Source of the DNA: a virus
IMG/VR virus record: IMGVR_UViG_3300025806_000073
Coordinates: 1 to 38,148 of that record
Reading direction: 5' to 3' (one strand)
Length of the DNA: 38,148 nucleotides
Part shown: positions 23,372-31,494 of the stretch, one piece after another
Numbering within the stretch: position 1 is the first letter of the stretch
Layout of the letters: each line of letters opens with the position of its first letter
The notes under the pieces: generated by a model
Seen by the model: the letters and a program-made list of their open reading frames with translations, nothing else
The model's database searches: none
What the model was told of the DNA's origin: nothing
Program-made: the position numbers and the translations under genes

Positions 23372-26300
23372 TTAAGCGTTTTCGAGTGCCGTAATACGGG
23401 CCTCTAGTTCTTCATTCTTAGCTATAGATTCTTTAAGCGCAGCGGTGAGTAAAGGTATGACATCTGTATAAGATAGAAATAACTTATCTGAGATGCCCGT
23501 TGTATCTGCTATCTCAGGATCATCTTCTATTACACTAACCGCTTCTGGCAAAACAGCTTGAACATCTTGGGCAATTAAAAACGGGCGTGAAACGTCTTCT
23601 GGGTCTTCATTATAACGGCCCATTTTTGTTCTAAGCGTTTTGACTTTCTCTGCGGCATTTTCAATATCACCAGTTAAAGTTTTTAATCTTTCATCAGACG
23701 CAGAAGTCCAACTTGTTGCGGTGGTGCTTAAGTTGACCCCACCTGATGTTCCAGCACGAATCCGAAAGCCTCCATTGGGAGAGGAGATATAGTTTAAGCC
23801 AGAGCGAGTCCAAGCCAGTTCATTACCCGTACCTGAGGCACAAACAGCCCCTACACTTCCACCAATTCTAAATTGACCTCCATCAGTTGCAGAACCAGTT
23901 TGAGTGCCAGAGGGATATGATTTTGGGTCACCATCATTAATGCCAACTGCATTTTCCGCAGCATCTATAAACAGCATATGGGCTTTGCTGGTACTCTCAA
24001 CACGGAAGTCTTTGCCTGAAGAGCCGGCTTGGTTGATAACAATATTCGCCGCAGCTTCGACAGTTATATACTCGTTGCCAGTTTGATCCGTCAGCATAAA
24101 GTTTGACACTGATCCATCATAATATTTAGCGAGGACGTAATCTGTTCCCGGGCTAGATGTAAGATGAATCCCTGCCGATCCTTCTGTGCCAGACGTTGCA
24201 CGAGTGTCACGAATAGAAAGTATACGTCCACCTTTACCCGTTGCTTGTCCGTAGACCCACATGGACTGTTCAGTAGTAGTGCCGCCATTAACGGTAAGGA
24301 CACCTGCTTGGTTACTGCCGCCTATAGTAACCCGTCCTGCTCCACTGTTTGCACCCGCATCAACAAACAGCATATGGGAGTTGGCGTTACTCTCGACGCG
24401 GAAGTCTAAGTCATTGGAACCTTCGTTAAATACTGCTCCAGATGAGGTCATTCTTAAATTTTCAATGAAGGATATGACTGCATCAGCACTTCCATTTGCA
24501 GCATGAGAAAAAAGATGACTTCCTGAGTTTTGAGTATATTTTCCTGCTGGATTGTTTGAAGCATATCTAAAATCACTATTATCGTGATACACGTTCCACA
24601 GCATATGAAAATTATCAGCGCCAGCAATTTGCTGCCAACCGAGCCAACCTGCATCAGCATCAGCAATACCGAAGTTGATACCTACAGAGTTTGAACCCCA
24701 TGATTGGTCTGGTGTCATGCCCACACCAATTTGACTAACCCCACCATCAACCACGAACATATTTGATCTTGCGTCACTCTCGACGCGGAAGTCTTGATCT
24801 AAAGATGAGTTATTTACTAAAAACTCTGTCGAAGTAAGCATAAGCCTAGACTGCCCCGCAGCCGCAAAAATTAACTTATCCCCATTATGTTCGTATTGAA
24901 TATAACCACTATATCTAGCTGTTCCAGAAGTACCATCAGCAAACATTAAGTATTGAGTTTCGTTTGATCCGTCACCTGCGATTGTTATGCCGCCTTCATC
25001 TGGAGCCATTACAACTAAATCTTTTGCGTAATAGCTGTTCATGGCATTTGTACCAATGCCAACTTGGTCATTCCCCGCATCAACAAACAGCATATTAGCG
25101 TTGTTGTCACTCTCGACGCGGAAGTCTACGTCAGCACCACCTTCATTAAAGACAGCAGCCGTTGGGCCAAGCCTTAGTTTTTCTATCGCTGGATTTCCTG
25201 CTGTTGCAGTATCAAATAAAAGACCACCGTCTTCAGTTGTATTAGATGCGTCTGAAATAAAACCAGTAATAGCAGCATATTCTGTTTGGTTGTTAGAATC
25301 ATCGTCTGCATTAAATATTATGCACCCGATTCGGTCACCATCTGCTGCGCTGCTATTATCCCTAGCTAAATTTAAAAATGGGCCTCTATTGGCATCTGCA
25401 TCGGTACATTCAAGGATAAGATTTGCGTCATTATTAGAGGTGCGAAACCGTCCTTGTCCAAGTACATCAAGCGTATACGCAGGGGCAGATGTAATTAGAC
25501 CAATTCTTGAAGTTGAAGCATCAACAAACAGCATATGGGTGTCGTTGTCACTCTCGACGCGGAAGTCGCTATCCGCACCGCTTTCATTAAACACACCACC
25601 TACGTTAAACGAAGCCGCACCAGCACCTGACATATCAAGGGTTAGGGCGGTTATAGACGATCCGTTGTCTACCCCTTTAAAAATTATATCTTGGTCGGTA
25701 GTGTTCGCTTGAATTATATTTTGATTGGATGAATGATATATTAAGAAGTCTTGGTTGTCTCCAAAGCGAAAAGCATTACCATCCGCCATATTAGCATCAG
25801 CATTAAAAATTGCTCTACCCGCCTCAGACATATCAAGGGTAAGAGCAGTTACAGTAGAACCACCATCGTTGCCTAAGAACTTCATATCTTTGTCAGAGAT
25901 TTGAGAAGAAATATTTACATCACCAGAGTTGTTCTGAAATATTCTAGCGTGTTCTGTCCCTGCGTCTTTAAACAGAACGTAGCCGCTGTCAGAATCAAGA
26001 CTAATATCCCCTGCAACGTCTAGTGTGAAGTCTCCAGAAGCATTAGAAATATTGTCTCCTGCGCTAAATACGATGTCATTACCGCCAGTCGTGTTGCCGT
26101 TAGCAAGTATTTCTGCAAGTGTGTCAACAGTGCCAACCTGACTATCTACATACGCCTTGATTGACTGTTGAGTAGACAACGCAGTGGCGCTGTTCGAGGC
26201 CATGTTGTCTTCGTCGAGAATATTAGTGACAGATACTGCCCCAGTACCAGAAAGGTTGTCAAACTCAACCGTCCCCGCATCAACAGTGCCTGTTACAGTC

Positions 26301-26803
26301 ACGCCTCCGCCGACTGTCACGCTTCCAACTACATTTAAAGCATCAAAGTGTGCATTGTTGAAGACGTTCGCGGCTACGGCACCTGTACCGCCACCGTTAA
26401 AGAACACAACCGCAGTCGTACCCGCAGGTACTTCATAGTCGTTACTAGCGTTATATGTGCCTTGAAACAGCAAGATACTGCGCGAACCAGACAAGCTGTT
26501 ACGCACATAAATAATCTTTTCAGCGTCATTCGGGGTAAGTTGCACATAAGCCGTGCCACCCAAATCACTGCCATCATTAAAAATAACCAATCGGTTGCGC
26601 CCGTTTGAATTGGAGCCATCGCTAATTGGAAGTGCGTTTGGAGAGCCAGAAGACCCTGTGGAACTTAAAGTTACTGTGACCTGACCATCAAGCGCAGTAT
26701 CTAAAAGTTCTAAATTTGTATTCGTGGTACTTCCCCATGTGCCAGACTGTTCGCCAGTTCCTATGAGTTCGATACCGTTGTTTAATGTATATGTACTAGG
26801 CAT
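23372..26803 (-). CDS. Tail fibre with C-terminal S74 self-cleaving chaperone
   Basis: 1143 aa. The N-terminus (NNGIELIGTGEQSGTWG) is the likely virion attachment part. A long beta-rich shaft has five DFRVES..HMLFVDA repeats near residues 414, 568, 678, 804 and 938. The last 108 residues start at SDERLK (Ser near 1036) and include RPFLIAQDVQAVLPEAV and a closing coiled coil. This is the Peptidase_S74 intramolecular chaperone, which trimerises the fibre and then cuts itself off before that Ser. Likely receptor-binding protein. AGGATAG precedes the ATG. Confidence 0.9.
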   Translation of the reverse strand: MPSTYTLNNGIELIGTGEQSGTWGSTTNTNLELLDTALDGQVTVTLSSTGSSGSPNALPISDGSNSNGRNRLVIFNDGSDLGGTAYVQLTPNDAEKIIYVRNSLSGSRSILLFQGTYNASNDYEVPAGTTAVVFFNGGGTGAVAANVFNNAHFDALNVVGSVTVGGGVTVTGTVDAGTVEFDNLSGTGAVSVTNILDEDNMASNSATALSTQQSIKAYVDSQVGTVDTLAEILANGNTTGGNDIVFSAGDNISNASGDFTLDVAGDISLDSDSGYVLFKDAGTEHARIFQNNSGDVNISSQISDKDMKFLGNDGGSTVTALTLDMSEAGRAIFNADANMADGNAFRFGDNQDFLIYHSSNQNIIQANTTDQDIIFKGVDNGSSITALTLDMSGAGAASFNVGGVFNESGADSDFRVESDNDTHMLFVDASTSRIGLITSAPAYTLDVLGQGRFRTSNNDANLILECTDADANRGPFLNLARDNSSAADGDRIGCIIFNADDDSNNQTEYAAITGFISDASNTTEDGGLLFDTATAGNPAIEKLRLGPTAAVFNEGGADVDFRVESDNNANMLFVDAGNDQVGIGTNAMNSYYAKDLVVMAPDEGGITIAGDGSNETQYLMFADGTSGTARYSGYIQYEHNGDKLIFAAAGQSRLMLTSTEFLVNNSSLDQDFRVESDARSNMFVVDGGVSQIGVGMTPDQSWGSNSVGINFGIADADAGWLGWQQIAGADNFHMLWNVYHDNSDFRYASNNPAGKYTQNSGSHLFSHAANGSADAVISFIENLRMTSSGAVFNEGSNDLDFRVESNANSHMLFVDAGANSGAGRVTIGGSNQAGVLTVNGGTTTEQSMWVYGQATGKGGRILSIRDTRATSGTEGSAGIHLTSSPGTDYVLAKYYDGSVSNFMLTDQTGNEYITVEAAANIVINQAGSSGKDFRVESTSKAHMLFIDAAENAVGINDGDPKSYPSGTQTGSATDGGQFRIGGSVGAVCASGTGNELAWTRSGLNYISSPNGGFRIRAGTSGGVNLSTTATSWTSASDERLKTLTGDIENAAEKVKTLRTKMGRYNEDPEDVSRPFLIAQDVQAVLPEAVSVIEDDPEIADTTGISDKLFLSYTDVIPLLTAALKESIAKNEELEARITALENA
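23968..25590 (-). repeat. Five dispersed DNA repeats in the tail fibre gene
   Basis: Copies near 23968-24020, 24357-24410, 24745-24800, 25077-25140 and 25527-25590 encode the fibre repeat. Four share the plus-strand word ACTCTCGACGCGGAAGTC exactly; the fifth (23992-24009) differs by two bases (ACTCTCAACACGGAAGTC). Near-identity at DNA level, including third positions, points to recent duplication or gene conversion rather than protein constraint alone. Confidence 0.7.
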
Positions 26804-26812
26804 TTTTCTATC

Positions 26813-27586
26813 CTATGCTGCTATGTCATCCCAGCCCGGAGATTGAGACGGTGTTTCGTCACTCCAAGCGGGGGTGGAAGATGGTGTTACGGGAGTATAA
26901 CCCGGATTTTGATTTGGAACAATAGCTCCCCAAACGAGGACCTGACCTGCAATACCTGTCGCTGATACTCCAGTGACATGAACGTCTGCATTTGCGTTAG
27001 TTTCTACGGCACCAACTTGACCAGTTCCTGCAACGCCAGTGACGTTTACAGTAACAAATATTCCTACATCTACTGTTCCAACAGTACCAGTAGCCGCAAC
27101 GCCAGTCGCGGGAGCATTCGCGTCAGCAGTTGTAGTGACTGCACCAACAGAAGCTGTAGCCTCCAATCCTGTAACGGAAGTTATTGAATCGGCGGTGACG
27201 ACGACAGACCCTACGGTTCCTGTACCAGCTACTCCAGTGGCGTTAACAACGGCTGTTCCAATAACTGTAACAGAGTCAACAGACCCAGTAGCCGCAACGC
27301 CAGTGACGTTTACATTAACGCCTACGCCTTCAATAATACTTACAGAGCCAACTTCACCTGTTGCGGAAACGCCAGTTGGATTAACGTTAGCCTCTGCTAC
27401 AACGGTTACGCCGCCAACTGAACCCGCGGCCTGTAGACCAGTCACAGGGACATTGGCCTCTGCGACTATTGTTACAGAGCCAATTCCCCCAACGGCACCC
27501 ACGTTCGTAACGGAGCCTTCGCCAAAGGCAAGCTGGCCCCACGTTCCTCGGCCCCAACCAGAAAAGGGGACGATAACATCCGTCAT
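26813..27586 (-). CDS. 22-residue-repeat virion protein
   Basis: 257 aa. N-terminal VPFSGWGRGTWGQLAFGEG is followed by nine tandem repeats of about 22 residues with core V.VTGV.ATG.VG.V.V (about residues 26-218), then a Pro/Ser/Trp tail (NPGYTPVTPSSTPAWSDE, SPGWDDIAA). The regular Val/Gly/Ala pattern suggests a beta solenoid or stacked strands, fitting a fibre or decoration spike. The core also closes the 98-aa and 108-aa proteins. Its start shares one base with the preceding stop. Confidence 0.7.
   Translation of the reverse strand: MTDVIVPFSGWGRGTWGQLAFGEGSVTNVGAVGGIGSVTIVAEANVPVTGLQAAGSVGGVTVVAEANVNPTGVSATGEVGSVSIIEGVGVNVNVTGVAATGSVDSVTVIGTAVVNATGVAGTGTVGSVVVTADSITSVTGLEATASVGAVTTTADANAPATGVAATGTVGTVDVGIFVTVNVTGVAGTGQVGAVETNANADVHVTGVSATGIAGQVLVWGAIVPNQNPGYTPVTPSSTPAWSDETPSQSPGWDDIAA
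26930..27511 (-). repeat. Nine tandem repeats of about 66 bp, coding
   Basis: Each unit encodes one 22-residue ATG.VG.V.V repeat. Units are diverged, with the most constant piece on the plus strand around GCAACGCCAGT(G/C). All are in frame and coding, without spacers of CRISPR type. Confidence 0.65.
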
Positions 27587-28020
27587 TAGGCTATCCGAAT
27601 GATGGCGTTAGAAGCATCTGCCGTTGGGAATACTACAGTAAAGTCGCCATTTGTAGAAGTTTTGTCAGAACCAAAGTCCAAAACTACAACAGCAGGGTTT
27701 CCTGCGGCGGAATCGTTATAAATCAAAGCTCCGCGAGCGGTAATGGTCGAAGAGGACCAAGTTGTATCCGCAAAATCAGTAAAAGCTGTAGTTCCTGAGC
27801 TTGTCGGATCAACTCGTGTTAGAGTGTTTCCTCCAGCACTATAACCTGTTCCTGATACCTCGTTAGTCGCGGTATAAGCTGTTGTAGAGGCGTTAAAAGA
27901 TGCACTATTCGTATAAAGGGCAATCTTAAACGTGCTACCACCTGAGTTTTTAAAGTTATGCACGGCCTCAAGAAGCTCTTTCTTAAAGCTCGTACACATG
28001 AAGTTACCTGAAAAGGCCAT
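27586..28020 (-). CDS. Conserved phage structural protein, 144 aa
   Basis: A helical start (SFKKELLEAVHNFK) is followed by FKIALYTNSASFNASTTAYT and TNEVSGTGYSAGGNTL, then beta-rich sequence with WSSSTITARGALIYND and PAVVVLDFG. This pattern is very common in phage structural modules and is of uncertain role (tail- or decoration-like). AAGGAG precedes the ATG. It is coupled to the repeat protein downstream (TAATG). Confidence 0.65.
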   Translation of the reverse strand: MAFSGNFMCTSFKKELLEAVHNFKNSGGSTFKIALYTNSASFNASTTAYTATNEVSGTGYSAGGNTLTRVDPTSSGTTAFTDFADTTWSSSTITARGALIYNDSAAGNPAVVVLDFGSDKTSTNGDFTVVFPTADASNAIIRIA

Positions 28021-28068
28021 GTCACAATCTCCTTATAAGTTTAACATGTTTGTTTTGACTGATACTTA

Positions 28069-28716
28069 TCATGTTTTTTCTCGCAAAATAAGACCAGTAC
28101 GATAAGCGTCAGTAACTTCTTGTGATTCTCCGAAGTTTTTGACGCGAGAAAGGGCTTCAGTGAATCGCTGAGTGTAGTTTTGAACTAAATCAGCCTCACC
28201 CTTCATAAATGTATATGCTTCGATTAAAGAGCCATATAGCATTGAAACAGAAGCATTTGTGCTTAACCATGTTGTTCCATCTTCAGCACCAGCCGTTAGG
28301 CTTGCTGGGCGATAGAAATAGTGAAGCTCCACTTCATAGGCCGCATCTGGAGTTGGGCCTAGTATGAAATTATCAATATCAAACTGCGCATAGTATCTAG
28401 GAGCGCCAGCCGTAGAATTGTTCGGGTTAAATGACTGAACAAAGTTTACGTCTTTAAATAAAACAAACTCTTTGTTGCCTCCACTTGTAAAAGAAAGGCT
28501 ATATGGAGCTAAATAATCGCTGGGAAGGGCAAGATATTGATTGTTTGCCGCCATATTCCCGGATTGATTCTTCCTAAATACCTCTAACTGAGCTATTTTG
28601 AGTATGCGCTCTTCAGTGTTTTTAATGAAAATATCAAGACTGTTCACAAAAGTTGTTTCTGTGTTTTCAGTGTAATCCTGAATCGCGGTCTTTAATTGTG
28701 CGTATGTAAAGCTCAT
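28069..28716 (-). CDS. Head-tail adaptor-like protein
   Basis: 215 aa: SFTYAQLKTAIQDYTEN, FIKNTEERILKIAQLEVFRKN, YLALPSDYLAPYSL, VELHYFYRPASLTAGAEDGT and an end with EAYTFMKGEADLVQNY. This resembles phage adaptor proteins of the SU10/phiEco32 kind that join portal and tail. With the gp4-like protein nearby it may form part of the neck ring. The ATGA overlap with the 108-aa gene supports co-expression. The family call is from recall of the pattern. Confidence 0.65.
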   Translation of the reverse strand: MSFTYAQLKTAIQDYTENTETTFVNSLDIFIKNTEERILKIAQLEVFRKNQSGNMAANNQYLALPSDYLAPYSLSFTSGGNKEFVLFKDVNFVQSFNPNNSTAGAPRYYAQFDIDNFILGPTPDAAYEVELHYFYRPASLTAGAEDGTTWLSTNASVSMLYGSLIEAYTFMKGEADLVQNYTQRFTEALSRVKNFGESQEVTDAYRTGLILREKT

Positions 28717-29039
28717 GATATATTCACCGTAACGCTACCAACAGAACCAGTAGCAACTAAATTATTTGGGGTTAATCCCCCATCGTATGCCATTCCTACT
28801 GGATTCCAGCCCCATTGTATATTGTCTTGTTGCGGAATGTTCTGTTCAGGCCGTGGATTGCGCAGTGCTTGGGGGTCAGGAGTGGCGCGAAGAGGCTCTA
28901 ATTGCGGTTGCTTCGCCTCCCACTCATCCTTGCCTACAAGAAGCCCATTCCACTCCTTGCGCATGTCTCTGAGCCTGTATCTGAAGCCAGAACGGTCAGA
29001 TATGCCATATGCCCACTTTCCTGTGGCATACTTAGACAT
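28713..29039 (-). CDS. Small virion protein with ATGSVG end motif
   Basis: 108 aa. It starts MSKYATGKWAYGISDRSGF, then an RLRDMRKEWNGLLVGKDEWE helical segment, a Pro/Gln-rich middle and the end NNLVATGSVGSVTVNIS. The last 13 residues match the 98-aa protein at 17470-17766 and the 22-residue repeats. It overlaps the gp4-like gene by 8 bp, with GAGGA upstream. A neck or tail component is likely from position. Confidence 0.65.
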   Translation of the reverse strand: MSKYATGKWAYGISDRSGFRYRLRDMRKEWNGLLVGKDEWEAKQPQLEPLRATPDPQALRNPRPEQNIPQQDNIQWGWNPVGMAYDGGLTPNNLVATGSVGSVTVNIS

Positions 29040-29700
29040 AACGGTAATTCCTCAAATCAGGAGCGACTCTAAAGGATGCGCGATCTCTATCTTCATCCAT
29101 TGCTCGACCTATTTCCTCTTCATACACCGTTTTTAGGAGTTGAGAGCGGTCTGGAGCGCGTTTTATGCTTATATAATAGGCCAAACCAGCCGCTAAAGCA
29201 GGGTAAAAACGAAAGGGAACTTGCACTGTATTTGTGTAAGTATCGGCATCATCTAGGCGTATTAGGGCGTTATAATACACCACATCAGTGCTATTATCAG
29301 GCAAAGGCCACATTTTTAAGACAGGATTTATCAATCTATCGACAAAATACTGCGTTGGGCGACCTGTTGTGGATTTTGTTGGGATATTTAGGTATTCATC
29401 CCTACTTATGCGGTCTAACGCGTAATCTGTGCCATCTCGACGTACAACAAGGGATAATATGTCAATTGTGGACGTTCCGAGGTCGTAAGTGCCATCTCCC
29501 TGAGTAACTGTCAGGTTCTTTTCAGCTATAGTCCATTGATTTAATCCACGGTTAGCCCAGTCAGCAAACATTAGGTTCATAGACCTTTTTGCTGTTTTTA
29601 AGTCATATCCAGTGCGAACTTCCAAGCCGCAACGCTCAAAAGCCTCTTCAACGTAGTCAGCTACGTCTAATTCAAAGTCTGTTGAGCCTGATACTGTCAT
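29032..29700 (-). CDS. P22 gp4-like head completion / tail accessory protein
   Basis: 222 aa. DYVEEAFERCGLEVRTGYDL, then TAKRSMNLMFADWANRGLNQW, is the signature start of gp4-like head-to-tail adaptors in podoviruses. A beta-rich middle and helical C-terminus (RFYPALAAGLAYYISIKRAP) follow. It probably binds below the portal and prepares tail attachment. AAGGAAG precedes the start, which overlaps the previous stop (ATGA). Confidence 0.8.
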   Translation of the reverse strand: MTVSGSTDFELDVADYVEEAFERCGLEVRTGYDLKTAKRSMNLMFADWANRGLNQWTIAEKNLTVTQGDGTYDLGTSTIDILSLVVRRDGTDYALDRISRDEYLNIPTKSTTGRPTQYFVDRLINPVLKMWPLPDNSTDVVYYNALIRLDDADTYTNTVQVPFRFYPALAAGLAYYISIKRAPDRSQLLKTVYEEEIGRAMDEDRDRASFRVAPDLRNYRYV

Positions 29701-29975
29701 TTCTTCTTCCTTTTAAGAGCCTTTACCCTCCGAGGTTTACCCGCAGGTTGCCCAATACGCTTCTTTTGTGCCACTCTACTACGCTTTTCGCTCGCTGTCA
29801 TCTCCGAAGCTGTCTTCGGGGTCTTTGAGCTTACGCGCTTGCTTGGGCGACAGTAAGGTGTTCCACGTTTTTCACCCTTTTTGCGACCACAAGCCTTGCC
29901 TGTACGCACATCTTTCCAGTCTTCTTTAAACCAACGCTTTAAAGCCGCGCCTTTTTTTGTTTTTCTAACCGCCAT
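29697..29975 (-). CDS. Basic DUF5872-like protein
   Basis: 92 aa from ATG 29975, which shares one base with the previous stop (TGATG). The longer frame from 30023 would overlap 49 bases. VRKTKKGAALKRWFKEDWKD, then TGKACGRKKGEKRGTPYCRP, matches the DUF5872 pattern found in phages and large viruses; the tail is Lys/Arg-rich. The charge suggests nucleic-acid contact. It is third of four adjacent tiny basic proteins on the map. Confidence 0.7.
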   Translation of the reverse strand: MAVRKTKKGAALKRWFKEDWKDVRTGKACGRKKGEKRGTPYCRPSKRVSSKTPKTASEMTASEKRSRVAQKKRIGQPAGKPRRVKALKRKKK

Positions 29976-30253
29976 CAGCTTTTCTTCGTCACTTTGCGGC
30001 GACCAGACATCACCTTTCCGCAACCATTTGCGACTACTTCACCACCTTTTACCATTCGACGCACTGGACGCTTGCGAAACTCGTTAGAAGGCTCAATAAC
30101 GCCTCCCATAGCCTTCTTTACAGGCTTTTTCTTACTGTTTCCCCAGTTTTTAGCGCCGACTTTTCGGCACTTTGCGATTGCGCCGCTTGCGTATGCGCTT
30201 GGGAACACCTTGTACCTTGCTTTTACCTTTTTGTAGCACGCGTCCTTTGGCAT
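29975..30253 (-). CDS. Basic small protein, KVKARYKVFPSAYASGA type
   Basis: 92 aa. KDACYKKVKARYKVFPSAYA, then SGAIAKCRKVGAKNWGN, is a sequence signature common in phage and large-virus small basic proteins. The tail has GGVIEPSNEF and a Lys/Arg end. GAGGAAG precedes the ATG. A DNA-condensing or capsid-interior role is suggested by charge and by its place in the head gene block; no direct evidence. Confidence 0.7.
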   Translation of the reverse strand: MPKDACYKKVKARYKVFPSAYASGAIAKCRKVGAKNWGNSKKKPVKKAMGGVIEPSNEFRKRPVRRMVKGGEVVANGCGKVMSGRRKVTKKS

Positions 30254-30317
30254 TTTTCTTCCTCTTCATAGGCGGCTTTGTGATTTGCTGCCCCATCTGT
30301 GAACGGCTTATCGCCAT
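30150..30317 (-). CDS. Very basic 55-aa protein overlapping the next gene
   Basis: ATG 30317 directly follows the TAA stop of the 97-aa gene, with no gap. The frame (MAISRSQMGQQITKPPMKRK, then Lys/Arg-rich) runs 104 bases into the next gene in another frame. The start resembles common small phage proteins (QMG.QITKPPMK). The long overlap is a warning, and the real product might be expressed weakly. The binding site is weak (GGTGG), so coupling is needed. Confidence 0.45.
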   Translation of the reverse strand: MAISRSQMGQQITKPPMKRKKNAKGRVLQKGKSKVQGVPKRIRKRRNRKVPKSRR

Positions 30318-30611
30318 TTAGCATTTCCACCGTTTTCTTGCTTGCCTCAAACGGCTATTTGGGTCTTTTGCCGCTTTTGGAAACTTTTTCATTTGACCAG
30401 CCGAGCGTGCGCAATATGATTTACGCCGCTTTGCCGCTTTACTGCCCTTTTTGACCTTACCAGTCACAGCAGTCTTCAGCTTAGAGCCGGGATTTGCTTT
30501 TTTGTACGCGGCAACGCCCTTTTTGGTCATGCCAGCCCCTGATTTGGTCTTACGGTAATTCCCGCCCTTACCAGTGGTTTTTCGTATAGGATTTTCTTTT
30601 TTACGAGGCAT
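30318..30611 (-). CDS. Highly basic small protein with SYCARSAGQM motif
   Basis: 97 aa, over one third Lys/Arg. RRKSYCARSAGQMKKFPKAA, then NSRLRQARKRWKC, is a conserved signature of small phage proteins (recalled as DUF6321-like). Two cysteines flank the motif region. A DNA-binding or head-interior role is likely from charge and context. AGGTGAT precedes the ATG, and its stop abuts the 55-aa gene start. Confidence 0.7.
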   Translation of the reverse strand: MPRKKENPIRKTTGKGGNYRKTKSGAGMTKKGVAAYKKANPGSKLKTAVTGKVKKGSKAAKRRKSYCARSAGQMKKFPKAAKDPNSRLRQARKRWKC

Positions 30612-30664
30612 TAATCACCTATAAAACTTTTAGATGGGAGAATAAGGCACCCTCCCACCATATT

Positions 30665-30946
30665 TTAAGACAAAAACACTGTCAGTTCGTTGCTTGATCC
30701 CGTGAAAGCACTAACATACGCACCGCTTGTAGCGAGAATACCATCATCAGGAATGTTTAAATGGTGCATCCCTACTGGAAAGGTTTGCGTAATCAGTGTA
30801 TCGCCCGAACCGCTACCATCTTTAATTGTAAAAGCACCCGCTGCGGCTGCATAAATTACAATTTGACGAATGCGAGAACGAGCAGGACCGACAACAGCCG
30901 CAGATGTACCCTGCGCCCAATTATATGCCTTTACTGGACCTGCCAT
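30665..30946 (-). CDS. Small virion protein, 93 aa
   Basis: MAGPVKAYNWAQGTSAAVVG, SRIRQIVIYAAAAGAFTIKD and PVGMHHLNIPDDGIL: a compact beta-rich protein resembling small decoration or neck proteins. GGAG precedes the ATG, 12 bases after the previous gene. Role inferred from fold style and from the position just past the capsid gene. Confidence 0.6.
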   Translation of the reverse strand: MAGPVKAYNWAQGTSAAVVGPARSRIRQIVIYAAAAGAFTIKDGSGSGDTLITQTFPVGMHHLNIPDDGILATSGAYVSAFTGSSNELTVFLS

Positions 30947-30958
30947 ATTATTCTCCTA

Positions 30959-31420
30959 TTACGCTAAGTTGTTGTTTTGAGCGTATAGAATAGTAAAACG
31001 AACCAAACCCGCATTTGTTGCTGCTGAAGCAGTTACAGTCAAACGAATGTCTGCTGTTCCTGTGTCTTGCCATGCCAACGCAGCGCCAGCTTCTGTGGTC
31101 GGATACTTACGACCTGCTGTTGTTCCGCTTGCGAATGTGTTTAAAATAGTAGCTGCACCACCTACGGTATCACCAACACTCAAGTTGGTTGTAGCATTCG
31201 CCGCAGTAATTACATCAATTACACAGTCAATAATCTGAGAATTTGCAGGAATAACAACGTCAGTAACGGATGCCGCTAATGCGCCGCCAGATAAATCTGC
31301 TGAAAAAGTCTGCGTCATAACAACTTGACCAACGTTTGCAATATCAGAGCCAAGCGTTGTGCCAGTAGTATCTTTAATTGTGCCAGCCTTTATTGGGCCA
31401 GAGAAAGTAGTAATACCCAT
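30959..31420 (-). CDS. Probable capsid decoration-type virion protein, 153 aa
   Basis: Begins MGITTFSGPIKAGTIKDTTG and GQVVMTQTFSADLSGGALAA, then beta-rich Ala/Thr sequence with ADIRLTVTASAATNAG. The composition fits a surface-exposed beta-sandwich. CAGGAG precedes the ATG. It is the first gene after the terminator that follows the capsid gene, so it depends on readthrough or a weak promoter. Confidence 0.6.
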   Translation of the reverse strand: MGITTFSGPIKAGTIKDTTGTTLGSDIANVGQVVMTQTFSADLSGGALAASVTDVVIPANSQIIDCVIDVITAANATTNLSVGDTVGGAATILNTFASGTTAGRKYPTTEAGAALAWQDTGTADIRLTVTASAATNAGLVRFTILYAQNNNLA

Positions 31421-31444
31421 GTCTATCTCCTGTCTGGGTTAAGT

Positions 31445-31463
31445 CAGCCGCCCAATGCGGCTG
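31445..31463 (-). repeat. Hairpin before the 153-aa virion gene
   Basis: CAGCCGC and GCGGCTG form a perfect 7 bp stem with a 5-base loop, 25 bases upstream of the next start. No T run follows, so it is probably a 5' stabilising hairpin rather than a terminator. Confidence 0.5.
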
Positions 31464-31494
31464 TCAGGGATAAATTAACAATACACCAAGTTTT

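Noticed and set aside
25041-25712. 223-aa plus-strand open frame
   Set aside because: Antisense shadow of the tail fibre gene. Low-complexity Ser-rich translation and no start signal.
26930-27511. CRISPR-like periodic repeat
   Set aside because: Units of about 66 bp are diverged, adjacent and in frame in a protein gene, without constant repeats and unique spacers.
27039-27602. 187-aa plus-strand open frame
   Set aside because: It lies wholly antisense to the 22-residue-repeat gene. Its Val/Pro/Thr repeats simply mirror that gene, and it has no ribosome binding site.
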